DNA of 64,000 nucleotides from Larix kaempferi (lineage: Eukaryota > Streptophyta > Pinopsida > Pinales > Pinaceae), in assembly GCA_027924585.1 (NCBI GenBank), contig BSBM01000372.1, positions 11,397,501 to 11,461,500 on the forward strand. Reading direction: 5' to 3'. A model generated the notes under the pieces. That model was given only the letters and a program-made list of their open reading frames with translations. It was not told where the DNA came from and did not search any database. Shown here piece after piece: positions 54,717-64,000 of this stretch (position 1 is its first letter; each line of letters opens with the position of its first letter). The position numbers were made by a program, and so were the translations under genes.

Positions 54717-56625
54717 TGCTATTCTGATTAAATCATCAATGATCATAATTGTTTTCGATATTATAAATTGTTTTTTTCTTACAATTTTGGGCTTACCTAT
54801 TTGTTCTTGTTCTTTGATTTGAACGATGAACTCCTGTGATAAGTTTCAGCTGTCTGAAGATTTCTGTTTGGATAGGTGTTCATATGATTTGGCCCAGCGC
54901 AACCGATTCAAGTGATTTAACTCATTGCAACTGCTGCTGTAACTATGTTATTATCCACTATGCAACACTATCATTCTCATAGAAAATAAAGACCTTTCAA
55001 ATTGGGGAGGGGGAATTTCCTGCTTTTGTGATATCTCCAGTTTGACTTGTCTGCAGGGGTGTGTAATTGGGAAATAACTTGAGCCACAATCCTATTTCAG
55101 TGTAGGAGAGAACATAGCCAATATCATTCCTCTCCACTTAAAACCTCCATTATAGTATGGGCCATTTGAAAATATCTTAAAAGTTCACTCAGTGAATATG
55201 GTATATACATTTAAAATTTAAATGCATATCAATGCCAATTTTATTTCCAAAATAAAACACTTTATAGTTTTGTTTAAGCAGGAAGAATGCACAATGCGCA
55301 TTTATCCTAATTAAAGCGGTTCTTACACGAAAGAAAATATGTTGCATGTGGTTGGTGTGATCTAAAGCTCCAGATGTGTATATTTATTATTTACTATTTA
55401 GTAATTAGAAATATGAAATGTGGCATTGATCACACTTATAACAAACAATAAAAAATTGTTGGTTGGCTAAAATTTCAATCACGATTGCAAGCCAACAAAA
55501 TGTATTCTAGATTCACACCTTGAACACCAACACATCATCCATCTAGAGATGTCCCTCTGCTAACAGAAATATACTGTCAAACAAGAAAAAAACAGGAAAT
55601 CTAACACAGCTCTATCATACATCACATAGACAAAGAAACTCACAAAAAGAATATGGGAATTGATATTGATCTTTTCATTGCTCTCATAATTCAGTACTTG
55701 GCTTTTCACAAAACAAGATACATACAATAAACATGAGTCAATGCTACAGCCTGCAATCTTAGTCCAACTGCATCTCAACATCATATACGGCAGCATGTCA
55801 CTCAATATTGTATATTATAAAATCATACAAAAATTAGTCATGTAGTAGTAACATACAAAATGCTCTATCACAGTGAACTAGAGCCCTGGGTTGCAACCCT
55901 TCATCTGCATATCCGCAGGTTGCCATGTCCAAGTCATAGCGTGCAGTACTATTGTCTAGGTCGATGTTTACTGTCTGTATATCATAAATTCCTTGTTGCA
56001 AGTTTTTTATTGTTAGGTTTCGCCACTGTTGTAGTCATAAACACTACCATTTCTGATGCAAACAGAAGTGGGCAGGCCCAAAATGCCGAACAATAAATTC
56101 ACAAATCATACACCAATCAGTTTCAAGGACAGAATAAAACATAACTTTAGATTTGCTCAAGTGCACACACACACACTCTGTTCCAGCTTAATGAATCAAA
56201 TAACAGCAACGTTACATCCTCCGGGCAATTCAGGCCCGATTACACTGAGACAACTATTGGCACGCAGGCCACCTAATTGGTGCTCGGCCAATTCGCAATG
56301 CTCTCCGGCAAGCACAGCTCCTCTGAGCATCTCAGCACTTTTTTGTTGCTCTTTCTGAGTGTTTACAGCGCTGCCAAAACTCTCTAACAAAGACCCTTTA
56401 ACAGAAATCCTCCCTGCCTCCTCTTCTGAAGCTCTCTCCCCCTTCCCTTGCACCCTACCGTTCCTCTTCAAATACACTCATACCACAGCGAACACAGGTC
56501 CGTTAGCCATCCAATCCTGACAGAACTCAGTGTAAACTCCGAGTTAAAATCGGGAGTGGGTACCCTTTTCATACTGCATGCATCTATGTTCGGGCTTCTG
56601 AAATCTCCAAGACATGTGGCAGGCT
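54717..56625. other. Intergenic, no certain gene
   Basis: AT-rich to about 55850. From 55860 to 56600 composition is more balanced and several short frames exist, for example minus 56196-56477 (93 codons, EKASEEEAGR-like start). None has a recognisable domain. Confidence 0.45.
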
Positions 56626-57273
56626 TTATGGATGCTCCCCATTATACTCCCCTTGTTTTAAAAATTTTGAACCCCTTGATTCAAAGTTATTGCACTTTGT
56701 TTTCCTCTGCTTTCTCCACCTATCCAACCATGACTCACTTTCGACAGTGTTCCATTCAAGCACTCCAAACTTCCATATCGAGTAGTTCAATTTCCCCATA
56801 GGTTGTTCATTTCCATCACTCAATCTCGAGCTATCCCAATTCACATGGGATAATCTGTCAAGTACATGAAGTGCCATCACATTTGCCTTTGCATCCAAAA
56901 CTCTGTTCACCTCAGCAATCAAACTCCTTTTTATGAAGTCAAATTTCACCATACTTGGGCAAATTTTTGCCTCGTTTTTTATGGCAGTCTTCCCCACGAT
57001 GATCCCGTGTTCAGTCATTGCCATGATGTGAATGACATCTCCTTCTTTTATATCCAAGAGATAGATCATGTCCACCACTTTTAGGCATTTGTTTTCTGCA
57101 ACCTGCAAATCAGCCTTATCTTCAATTATTTTATCCTCTGCAATCTCCTCCTCCAAGATGTCTTTAGCTGCAAGCTTCTTACCTTCTAGAGTACTCTTCA
57201 CCAAGGTTTCCACAACCTTTTTTGGGATGCAATTTGCAGTATCGTTCATCTTGTCACATTTGTATATACGCAT
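56626..57273 (-). CDS. Unrecognised 215-aa ORF
   Basis: An uninterrupted minus-strand frame from ATG 57273. The N-terminal half is Lys/Glu-rich and probably helical (VKSTLEGKKLAAKDILEEEI), followed by a more hydrophobic stretch (KVVDMIYLLDIKEGDVIHIM) and a basic C terminus. The terminal codons (FESRGSKFLKQGEYNGEHP) overlie purine-rich DNA with AAGGGGAG, similar to a polypurine tract, so it might be the 3' remnant of a retroelement. No domain is recognised. It may be a chance or relict frame. Another short minus frame (57300-57491) lies upstream and is cut by the LTR starting at 57483. Confidence 0.35.
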   Translation of the reverse strand: MRIYKCDKMNDTANCIPKKVVETLVKSTLEGKKLAAKDILEEEIAEDKIIEDKADLQVAENKCLKVVDMIYLLDIKEGDVIHIMAMTEHGIIVGKTAIKNEAKICPSMVKFDFIKRSLIAEVNRVLDAKANVMALHVLDRLSHVNWDSSRLSDGNEQPMGKLNYSIWKFGVLEWNTVESESWLDRWRKQRKTKCNNFESRGSKFLKQGEYNGEHP

Positions 57274-57482
57274 GCATGCTTAATCCTCTTATCCTCTTCT
57301 TACTTACTTTGAACAACACACACATCTTGAGTTTTTATGCACTCTTCCTTAAGTACTTCACCTTTGTTTGCATAGCAAAACACTTCCACAATAGAGACTC
57401 CCTCTAAAATCTCCCTCTTTTCAATTCTCTGATTTTCTTCTTTCTCCAATACCTTTATTCTATTTCTTATACCTTGGATCTT

Positions 57483-58108
57483 TGTTGGCACAGGATAGAT
57501 CCGCAGGAAGTGCGGAAGCCGACAGGTGCGAAAGGGTTATTCTGCAGAAGAAGGACCTTTCGCCACTTCTTGCGGAAGTATAAGTATAGTTAAATAGTTG
57601 AGTCGGTCATGTGGACCATTTTTGTAATAGGATAGAAGCATATAAATAGAAGTGTATTTTAAGCCTAATGGCATCTAAGTTGGGAGATTAATGAGATCTT
57701 TTGGATTATGTTGACTATTCCCTGCGAGGTTTGTTCTGCAGATGTTAATGAATGAAGATGTTCGGTTATGAATTCTGTTGTTATGCGATGATGGGTTATT
57801 TAAATGCTTTCTATTGATTTGTGTTGATACATGTTGTTTGTTAAAACGCGAATATGCTTTGAGATAGATATGCGAATGTTTGGTTAAATAGACTATAGCG
57901 AATATCATAATCTCTGGTTAACGTGCACATATCCTCTTCACAACTGCGGAAGCTTGGTTCCTGCAGCACCCTTATCCGCCTCAGGTGAGACATCACCTGC
58001 TTTGCAGGTGTTGCTGGGAAAGGTAACTCCTTTCCGGGCCGGTGAATAAGGGGTTGTTGGTGTTGTTGACGACAGAGTGAACCCCTGTCGAAAGACCCTG
58101 TGTCAACA
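57483..58108 (+). repeat. 5' LTR of the element at 57483
   Basis: Terminal inverted repeats TGTTGGCACAGG and CCTGTGTCAACA. TATAAATA at 57641-57648. The first ~90 bp form a hairpin with GCGGAAG motifs. Only one LTR is visible, so the boundaries rest on the terminal repeats and the PBS. Confidence 0.75.
57502..57577. repeat. Hairpin near the LTR 5' end
   Basis: The outer arms CCGCAGGAAGTG and CACTTCTTGCGG pair with one mismatch. The inner arms around GTGCGAAAGG and CCTTTCGCC also pair. The stem carries GCGGAAG, the core motif of the 2480-3620 minisatellite. Confidence 0.65.
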
Positions 58109-58110
58109 AA

Positions 58111-58128
58111 TGGGTCCGTTGTCGGGAC
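58111..58128 (+). other. Primer binding site, tRNA-Asp-like
   Basis: TGGGTCCGTTGTCGGGAC, two bases after the LTR, resembles the TGGCGCCGTTGCCGGGA site used by plant Ty3/gypsy elements primed with tRNA-Asp, with a few mismatches. It differs from the Met-type PBS of the other elements here. Confidence 0.6.
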
Positions 58129-58149
58129 CTTAAGAAGAAAGAAGAGGAT

Positions 58150-58713
58150 ATGCTGTGGCATTCGACGAAGCCAGAGATCCAAGAGTGGTTCAGTCAGAAA
58201 GCATAAGGGTTTGCGAAAGAAGAAAGGAGGAACCCGGTAGAGACAGTAGAAAGTTGGTTACAAAAGCACATATACTCGGATATCCATGAGATATTCTTTG
58301 CCGAATTTCCAATAATACTACAGGAGTGGCTCGCGCAGTTGACATTCAGAGGACATACCAACCAAAGTATCGGATCAGATTAGTGGACTCCATAACTAAT
58401 TCGACAGCTGAAGCAAATCAACAATACAGTATCAAAGGCTGTTGACTTCTGGATCGATAGTATCCTAGAGGGGTACATCATTGAGTTCACGGTAGATACC
58501 AACAGTTCTTACAGCGACGTGGAAAGACGATTCTTCAGGGGACCATGGGGTAGGTTCGTCCTGTCACTGAACCTGTGGATTAAGATGCTGGTGTGCGAAA
58601 ATGGCATGATGAAAATGACCTCCGATGAATAGACAGATCGGTGTGCAGGGGTTGTAGGTATCGCATGGTTACGGATCCACTAGGAAAGATGCAGGGTAGA
58701 TGGACATGAGTGA
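58150..58713 (+). pseudogene. Pre-gag ORF (about 187 codons) with five nonsense codons
   Basis: The frame from ATG 58150 reads LWHSTKPEIQEWFSQKA, then, after a stop, SWLQKHIYSDIHEIFFAEFP, and later VDFWIDSILEGYIIEFTVDT. It is interrupted by TAA 58204, TAG 58381, TAA 58393, TAG 58630 and TAG 58681. Every one can come from CAA or CAG by a single C-to-T change, and there is no frameshift. It ends at TGA 58711-58713, overlapping the gag ATG (58706) in ATGAGTGA. I do not recognise the protein. Position fits the ORF1 that precedes gag in some Tat/Ogre-type elements. Confidence 0.6.
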
Positions 58714-61247
58714 CGATGAATTTCTAAGGGAAGTTGAGGAAGATTGTGGCACCTTGAGAAGTGGAACGATATTCTGGCGTCCTAATAAGAGGAGGAGGAC
58801 TGAGGAAGAGTCCCTCGAGAGGACCGAAAGGGAAGACTAGGAAACAGGGCCACAGAGGATAGAGCTCCCTTATTACGAGGAGGAAGGCGGTGGCCAGGCT
58901 ACCCTAGAAGAAGGGCGGATCGTAAGCTACCACATACCTTCGACCTCGCACGCCACCTACCAATTTAAAGGAAATACCACAAGTAATTCGTAGAGCTTCC
59001 CCACGTGTAGTGGGAAAAGTAGTGCATCAGTAAGTAACAATAGTAGGAACACCGCGATGGCAGACTATATGAAGATGTCGAGTTTCGTAGGAAGCGGGAC
59101 GGAGGATCCCAAACAGTTTTGGTTTTTATGCGAAGCAGTGTGGACCGTAAAGCAGGTCCAAAGTGAAGACATTAAAAAGGGGCAGTTGGCGACGACCTTT
59201 CGGGGCCGTGCGCTGGACTGGTTCATAAAGTACACTAAGGTTCCAGGAAAAAACGTTGGCAGAAATTAAAGCAGCGATGATTCAGGAATTTAAAAAACCC
59301 AAGTCAGAAGCACAATACATTACTGAGCTCAAAGAGATTAGGAAATACCCGAATGAGCCAGTATGGGAGTTCGATCAGAGATACAAGACACTGATAGTGA
59401 AATTCAGTTTTCCAATAAATGACCTACAGCATAAAGAGTGGTTTATCGCCAGGTTGGTACCACATATTCAAAGACCATTGATGCAGCAGAAGGTTGTGGA
59501 TCAAGCCGAAGCACTAGAAATCGCAATGAAGCTAGAGGCTTCGCCAATCAGAGAGACTAGAGCTGGAATGGATAAGATTCAAGCACAACTGGCTACGTTG
59601 ACACTACAACTGGAGGACATGAAGCAAGGAAAAGATACCCCCGCAGATGTATGGTGCACCAGATGCAGGACGGAAGGCCACCATAAGGATAACTGTTAAG
59701 TGTTTCAGCAGTATCTGAATTGATCAGGAGCGTCGAACCCCCTTTGTCAGGAAGGTCTGCCATGGTGTCCCATTTTCCAGGCCAGGGGGCATTGACCGAA
59801 GGACTACATATACTTACAGAAGATAGTGTTGAAACCGGCGAATCTATATTGTAAATTCTGTCGATCGGTGGGGCACGACGAAAAGGATTGCAAAGCCCAC
59901 GATTTGTTGCAAGAACGAAATATGGACGCATACCTGGTAAAGGGAGAAGAGCAACAGCTGGGACTGCAGTAGCCGCAGTATGCCCAGCAACAACCACAGT
60001 TTATGCAGACACCGCAATTTGACCAAGGACAGTATGGGAAACTACAATATGGCGCACCGCAGTATCCGCAACCACAGTACCAGCAGTCGTTGTATCAACA
60101 ATTCCCACAACCGCAGTACCAGCAACCACAGTACCAGCAGGCACAGTATGGACCACCACGAGGACGATTTGGTGGGGGATTCCGCGGAGGACGTGGTGGT
60201 GGCGCCGGAAGAGGGGGAGCCGCCGGATAGGGACGAGGACATCCTACATGTTGCAATTGTGGGAAGCAGGGACATTTTGCAAGGGACTTCCCAAATCAAA
60301 CCTCACAGTGCACATATTGTAGCGGAACAAACCATGTTGTAGAGGATTTCCCACAGCTCATCGCCAAATGGAAAACAAAGAACCTACCAACTCTGTCGAA
60401 CCAAAACCAAAATCAAACCCAGAACCAACCAGCGGTACAGAAAATATCAGCAGAAGCTAGGAGACACTCCGCGACAGTAGGAATAGTGACGCGAGGAGGC
60501 ACAGTAACAGGAGTTGACAAACAACAGCCCATTGTCCGACCGACAGGAAAGAAAAATGTTACGTTCAACACAGGGGCAGAAAAAGACACTTTCCTAAAAG
60601 CGCAACAGGAGGTGTTGCAACAGATGAGGAACATACCTCTTCAATAAGAAATCTATGATATGCCGCCGACGTTCGAACGAACAAAGTTGCGAAGGAAGGC
60701 CACTACCTTAAGAGCCTTCCTATAAAGTTGTTTAGCGTTAGCAAAGGATGAGGAGGCATTAGAGGAGATAGCTAACCTACTGAATCGATGGGACGACGAA
60801 TGCCAAGAGCTCAGAGTCAATCGAATACATAAGAAAAGAAAGACGGGTAGAGAGATGAGGATGTCGGCACAAATCAGAGCGTTCGATGTTGACTCCATTA
60901 TTTTCGATTTAGGATCAGATGTGAACATTTTTACGAAACACACATGGGAAACAGTGGGAAAACCACGAATGACCTGGTCACCGGTACAACTGCGATTGGA
61001 AAACCAGAGCAAGGTCACTCCCCTTCGCCGAGTGTGCCAACTGCCCGTCGAAATTGAAGGACTTCAGACATATGCCGATTTCAATGTTATAGAAATACTA
61101 GATAACACATATCTGTATCCCGCACTGTTAGGAATCGACTGGGCCATGGAAAATCAAGCAATCATCAATTTCAAGAAGCGGATCATGTCATTTGAAGATC
61201 GAGAAAGAAGGGTTGTCAGGATCCTGCAGAAGGACAACAATACGTAG
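58706..61247 (+). pseudogene. gag: Gag and protease of the 57483 element
   Basis: From ATG 58706, an acidic N terminus leads to the Retrotrans_gag core (GTEDPKQFWFLCEAVW, TTFRGRALDWFIKY). One frameshift in an A-run near 59249 moves the frame. It then continues unbroken by indels to 61247: MIQEFKKPKSEAQYITELKE, WFIARLVPHIQRPLM, zinc knuckle CTRCRTEGHHKDNC, second knuckle CKFCRSVGHDEKDC, a Gln/Tyr-rich repeat (PQYQQPQYQQ), an RGG box, two further knuckles (CCNCGKQGHFARDFP, CTYCSGTNHVVEDFP, in both the last Cys is Phe), then protease (IIFDLGSDVNIFTKHTWETV, LLGIDWAMENQAIINF). The protease active-site DSG reads DLG, so it is probably dead. Stops at 58838, 58991, 59697, 59721, 60228 and others. Confidence 0.82.
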
Positions 61248-62470
61248 AGCCTACCAGCAATGAATACACGAAAGGATGGGATAACCTATACAATATTTCA
61301 GAAGACTACATCAATCCGACTGCGGAAGGGGACCTAGAATGGCACAGCACTAGTTCAGCATTCTCCGACTCAGAAGAGGCCCTTGAGAATTGGCAGAACC
61401 GGATGCACAATGTATCCTTCTAAAGATGTGCACATATTACACAATCCTTGTGGAAGGTAGCCACGAAGGAATATGAAAATACGGCGGCCTCAAGGATATC
61501 CCCATTAGAAATGGCGGCCTCGGCGATAATAAGAAAGGACCATCACATCATGTCGGAACCCAGAAATGACGAGAACCTCAGAGCTACATACGAATCGAAA
61601 TTAGAAGCAATCACAGTAATAGGATACCAGAGATAGCGTCTGACAAAGATCAGCAATTATTCGAAACCAAAGAAGTGAAGATCGAATCAAAGGGAAACTA
61701 GGAATTTGCGAGCAGGGGTGAACCCCAGGATGAGTTGGTCAGTGCACAAATGACTGCCCCACCGCATGAGTTTTCGGATTTTCCTTTGACAAAAACCGCG
61801 GAAGTAAATGAACATCTAGACAAACCAAGAAACACAACAACTCCCCTGAAAACCAAGCTGAAGCGAATCCAGTACCAACCACATCAGCAAAAACTAGCCA
61901 CAACAATTAGATGGATCAACGCAGAACTGCTGGTAAATAACAATGCGAAATTCGTAACTGCGAATCAGCGGAACCTGCGAAGAACAACCGCAGTAAAGAA
62001 TCCAAGGGTACGACGACATATTGACACGGCGACATTTTCTGTGCCGTTGGTATAAAAAAAAAGAAAAAAAAAGAATAAATAAATAAATATAACAAATAAA
62101 TGAAGGTAGGTATCACACGAATCATAATACATCACAAAAAGCGGTCGACATGAAAGGCCCAAGACAGAAGCTACCACGATGAGTGATTGTCCAATCCAGC
62201 ATTAAAGGCGCATTTATACCACACCGAACAATGTCGAACCCAAGACACCGGGAGTTAATATCCAGCGCAGGCGACGGATTTGGTGAATCCCGATGAGAAT
62301 TGGCAATAATGGCCCCGGACGAACGAACACTACCAACCAATATATAGAAGGCAATCGGGAAACAGGTCCAGCGACTATAGTATTCCAGGAGCCGAATGGA
62401 AGTGTATGTGTCTAGCACCAGCACTGAAAGACCATAGGCCACACCAATTATTCAGGAGCAGCCCGAAGTC
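61248..62470 (+). other. Region between protease and ORF B, no RT
   Basis: After the protease a shifted frame reads on for ~60 acidic residues (NISEDYINPTAEGDLEWHST), and fragments such as SPLEMAASAIIRKDHHIMSE follow. None resembles RT. A purine-rich run AAAAAAAAAGAAAAAAAAAG is at about 62055. The ~1.2 kb is too short for RT, RNase H and integrase. Confidence 0.55.
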
Positions 62471-64000
62471 ATGTCGGCAATCCCACATAAGAAAAAGAGG
62501 AGTGCGACTCGACCCCCTGATACTGGTCGAGAGACAAATAAGGCCACCAGGGCATCCACCAGAAATAAGAATGGTGCTGCAGGATCCCCAGCTGTTGAAG
62601 ATACGCAGGGGGGATACGATGGTCCCATGCTTTCAAAATATGTTCTGCTTCGTCAGGCAGGGGCACCCGCGCTGCGGATCAACAAAAACGACAAATACAC
62701 CATTGCGGTCGCACCGGTACCTCCAGTAATTAAGATGATTGGGGATATTACCACCAAGTTGCATAGATTACAATACACCGACCACGATCTAGCTAAGTTT
62801 AAGGAATACGCAGAATCTTACGAGGACATCCCGCATGCGGGCGGCCCAACCACAAAGGAACCGAGGGAGTGGGCACAGGGTTTGGCACAATCAAGGCTGC
62901 TTGGCATCACCCTCCTACCACATTTTGGGCGCCTAGCACAAGTCAACGCATGTGTCAAGAACCTCCTTGCATTCTTCCATGACAGATCCCTCTGGCTGCA
63001 TGAGAGAATCGCAGTTACCGTCGACCTCGTCGCCAAAATCACCGGCCTACCACAAGACGGGGCCGACCCTTCAAAATTTTTCCAAGGGAAGGATAATAAT
63101 AAGAAAGTAGCAGAGAAGTTGGCTATAAAGTATGGGGTACAGAAAGATTCCCGGGGTTACCTGATCCACACCATTAACAACCAAGCGGTCTGAGTCGCAG
63201 CAAAAATATTGGCGGTCAAAGTAATAAGGAAAAACCAACCGATACAATGCAATTCAGGAGTCATTGCAGCAGCAGAACAATGTGCCGCAGGAAAAAGACT
63301 GAACTGGGCTCAATTCCTGCTGCATGAACTAACTGAAGACGCATATGATGCCTAGGAACATGGACGGCTGTTCACGTACTCGTGGTTACTCCTCCTGATT
63401 TCCTTAAAAGCATGGAGGGAACCCAACGACTACCAAGGGCTGGACCTCGCGGAACTGCGAGTGTGCGATAGTGCGTGGTACCAAAATTTGTGGGAAACTA
63501 CAGATAAGGAAATACAGCAGGAGAATGTTATCCAGTTTTACATTTGGCTTGAGAGAATGTGAATGGATGCAATGATGATACCACAGATCACACTGCAGGC
63601 TGCGACAAAGTATCAGTCCATTGGCCAATTATTTGTCAAAATACATACAATTTACCTCCGAGCACACACAGATCCGACCAAGCAATGGGTGAGAACACAG
63701 TAGAAGCTCACTTAAGCCGAGCTTGACAACATCATCGCCCACTGGCCTGGGGAATGGAAGGTCCCTGCAGATCTGAAGGACATCGAAGCGGCACAGGCAG
63801 TAGGCCACCAACAACTAGCAAAGATTGAAGAGGCTTCTGCTAACCAAAAGGAGGAATAGGAGATTGATGCAAAGGATCAAACAGTCGACTTTGGTCACGA
63901 CGGGGCCTCCACAACTAACACCCTAACGGACCCAAAGCTCGAACTCCAGTAGGAAAAACGAAGAACAAAGAACAGAATGGACCACAACGACAGTCGTACA
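62471..64000 (+). pseudogene. ORF B: unknown plant-transposon-like protein, nonsense-ridden, runs off the window
   Basis: From ATG 62471 one frame continues to the window end with no frameshift but stops at 63191, 63353, 63560, 63701, 63713, 63857 and 63950. All are convertible to CAA, CAG or CGA by one C-to-T change. N terminus basic (PHKKKRSATRPPD). Then LHERIAVTVDLVAKITGLPQ followed by DG (about 175-197), GKRLNWAQFLLHELTEDAYDA-like (about 274-293), a hydrophobic helix FTYSWLLLLISLKAW and a charged C-terminal part. The 'TGLPxDG ... NWAxFLLxEL ... YxxLL' layout is shared with ORF A (FGMPDG ... DWATLLSDSL) and resembles the 'putative plant transposon protein' domain. I cannot prove the family without a search. 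Confidence 0.65.

Larger units (their letters stand above)
57483..64000 (+). mobile_element. Ty3/gypsy-like element, 5' part, continues past the window
   Basis: A 626-bp LTR with TGTTGGCACAGG...CCTGTGTCAACA ends is followed by a PBS, a pre-gag ORF, Gag, protease and, further on, ORF B. No second LTR is in the window, so the element runs past 64000 or is truncated. No RT, RNase H or integrase is seen between protease and ORF B. Stops are numerous and frameshifts few. The pre-gag ORF and non-Met PBS recall the Tat/Ogre branch of plant Ty3/gypsy elements (inference). Confidence 0.75.

Noticed and set aside
60042-60299. Minus-strand frames opposite the Gln/Tyr-rich part of gag
   Set aside because: They mirror a low-complexity coding repeat on the plus strand.

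Overview
The window looks like nuclear DNA of a seed plant with a large, repeat-rich genome. A gymnosperm or conifer is my best guess, from the density of old nested LTR elements and the absence of host genes, but no sequence here proves the species. I recognise no convincing single-copy host gene, no tRNA, no rRNA and no CRISPR. Almost everything is mobile-element DNA, tandem repeat, or decayed intergenic sequence.

Layout. 1-2.3 kb: satellite-like repeat, about 408 bp per unit. 2.3-13.7 kb: a 5.29 kb direct tandem duplication. Each copy has a GC-rich 'CCGAAAC/GCGGAAG' minisatellite, a TATA promoter, a 5'-UTR intron and a long unrecognised ORF ('ORF A', about 1,116 codons in the longer copy) broken only by nonsense codons. 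13.8-15.3 kb: tandem duplication and another piece of the satellite family. About 15.6-21.7 kb: a decayed CACTA (En/Spm) transposon on the minus strand, split by 1.5 kb of the same satellite family. 22.7-33.4 kb: a higher-order array of LINE-derived blocks alternating with a 22-bp minisatellite. A Ty1/copia element (23641-30034, TSD CTAAG) has inserted inside the minisatellite. 33763-36672: a short non-autonomous copia derivative. 37271-44034: a non-autonomous LTR element on the minus strand (TSD AATTG, 2,026-bp LTRs) with a long, mostly intact unknown ORF. 44-48.5 kb: AT-rich DNA with palindromes and small tandem duplications. 48500-54711: a young Ty3/gypsy chromovirus on the minus strand (TSD CATTT) with few disabling mutations. 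54.7-57.5 kb: intergenic DNA with one unrecognised 215-aa ORF. 57483 to the window end: the 5' part of a Ty3/gypsy-like element with a pre-gag ORF, gag and protease, no visible reverse transcriptase, and then another plant-transposon-like ORF ('ORF B').

How the parts relate. Four LTR elements have matching LTR pairs, and PBS and PPT lie where retrotransposition requires them. Three of the four have exact 5-bp target duplications and the fourth has one mismatch (GCCAG/GCCGG). The most unusual content is the ORF A/ORF B pair of possibly related non-pol ORFs, the 673+246 codon ORF inside the 37-44 kb element, and the LINE-minisatellite higher-order array. In ORF A, ORF B and the element starting at 57483, reading frames are lost almost only through TAG, TAA and TGA codons and rarely through indels. 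All identities and counts were judged by eye.
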